Shown here piece after piece: positions 4,609-5,299 of a DNA stretch of 5,299 bases. This DNA is from Clostridium sp. Lineage in GTDB: Bacteria; Bacillota; Clostridia; Lachnospirales; Lachnospiraceae. Both the position numbers and the translations under genes were made by a program. A model generated the notes under the pieces. That model searched no databases. It was not told where the DNA came from and was given only the letters and a program-made list of their open reading frames with translations. Numbering within the stretch: position 1 is the first letter of the stretch; every line of letters begins with the position of its first letter. The DNA lies in assembly GCA_023664325.1 (NCBI GenBank), contig JAMPFS010000100.1, positions 1 through 5,299 of the forward strand, written 5' to 3'.

Positions 4609-5299
4609 TTAAAATACAAACGCCCCGGCATCCTCTATCTTAAAGTGTTCAAACATGTTTAGCTGTTGTGATCGGACTTTTTTCGGGAAATAGCCGTTTA
4701 TGCCTTTCCGGCTCATGGACAGGACCATCTCTATTGCATAGCCCAGCGCATAAAAAATGAATTTCGGGATCTCATAAATCCGCCTGGAACATTCTTTCAG
4801 TTCCATAAGGAAAATGCTTTCCTCATGTGCCGCAGATGTCAGTCCGATATATCCCGCCGCAAGCGTCGCAAACAGATTCAGGTTCCGGATGGACTGCAGG
4901 GACATCACCCGCAGGTCTTCCAGTTCAAACTGCTGTTTCTTGAACTTGAAATATTCCTCGATCCGCCATCTCATCAGGTATACTTTTGTAATGATATGGC
5001 ACAGCTTTTTCTTTTCCTGCATTTTAAGATTGCTTAACAGCAGCATTGGTTCAGTTCCAAAGCCATATACCGCAACAAGGGTCAGTTCTTTGGCCGGAAA
5101 TTCACACAGCCTTACGGGGATGCAGCTCATTTTGCAGTTTATGGTCTTCCCGCCTTTATCTTTAAAGCTCATGCGGAAATTCCCCTTATACTGTGACGCC
5201 GCATCCATGATGTTGCAGGTTTTCTCTTTATAAATAACATTCCGGTTTTTCTTTGCACGGATAACAAAGCGTTCATTGTGCCTGAGAAAATAGCGGTAA
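4609..5299 (-). CDS. IS4-like DDE transposase, C-terminal part (truncated by window edge)
   Basis: This is the C-terminal 229 residues of an insertion-sequence transposase; the N terminus, with the first catalytic Asp residues, lies right of the window. The frame is open from the right edge (YRYFLRHNERFVIRAKKNR) through to TAA at 4609-4611. An internal ATG at 5208 is not a credible start because homology-like coding continues upstream. The signature Y-(2)-R-(3)-E-(6)-K of the IS4 group is present as YLMRWRIEEYFKFKK and carries the catalytic Glu of the DDE triad. The following FELEDLRVMSLQSIRNLNLFATLAAGYIG resembles the conserved helix after that motif. The visible part has no frameshift or stop, so the element may be intact. 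The exact IS is not recognised, and the left terminal inverted repeat could not be identified in 4344-4608. Confidence 0.85.
   Translation of the reverse strand, partial: YRYFLRHNERFVIRAKKNRNVIYKEKTCNIMDAASQYKGNFRMSFKDKGGKTINCKMSCIPVRLCEFPAKELTLVAVYGFGTEPMLLLSNLKMQEKKKLCHIITKVYLMRWRIEEYFKFKKQQFELEDLRVMSLQSIRNLNLFATLAAGYIGLTSAAHEESIFLMELKECSRRIYEIPKFIFYALGYAIEMVLSMSRKGINGYFPKKVRSQQLNMFEHFKIEDAGAFVF

Noticed and set aside
4587..4611. Rho-independent terminator after the transposase
   Set aside because: Only a five-pair, all-A/T inverted repeat is present, which is too weak to call.
4814..5233. A 139-residue plus-strand open frame opposite the transposase
   Set aside because: The minus strand holds the YREK transposase motif; the plus-strand product has no recognisable features.

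Overview
The window looks like an accessory, probably mobile or formerly mobile, segment of a low-to-moderate GC Firmicute. A gut Lachnospiraceae or other Clostridia host is my best guess, from the strong AGGAGG-type ribosome binding sites, the VirD4-like coupling ATPases of clostridial type, the AAA_14/DUF4143-type ATPase and the IS4-type transposase. Every gene I can support lies on the minus strand, so the region is read from right to left.

Right edge (4609-5299): the C-terminal part of an IS4-like DDE transposase, cut by the window end. Next (about 4344-4608) is a 265-bp non-coding stretch. It holds a leftward promoter with a perfect TTGACA, then five tandem 26-27 bp direct repeats lying in the predicted 5' leader of the following gene. 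After that comes a tightly packed unit of five genes: a soluble VirD4/TraG-like coupling-protein ATPase (3135-4343), two small proteins of unknown function (2751-3098 and 2356-2736), a ClpP-like serine peptidase with an intact Ser-His-Asp triad (1758-2342), and a second VirD4-like ATPase (495-1703). The gaps are 36, 14, 13 and 54 bp, so they probably form one operon.

Left edge: the stop codon of the second ATPase overlaps a short remnant of an AlbA_2-type DNA-binding/ATP-binding protein gene (homology at 446-496). This runs into a 32-bp sequence found again directly upstream of the last gene, a truncated AAA_14/DUF4143-like P-loop ATPase (1-330, continuing beyond the window).

The two VirD4-like genes are paralogues of equal length (402 aa), exactly 2640 bp apart and almost identical around the Walker B region. 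Neither has the N-terminal membrane anchor normal for VirD4/TraG coupling proteins. The most unusual feature is this cassette: two anchor-less DNA-translocase-like motors flanking a ClpP-type peptidase and two unknown small proteins. I infer a module linked to DNA processing or conjugation; the sequence gives no proof of its function.
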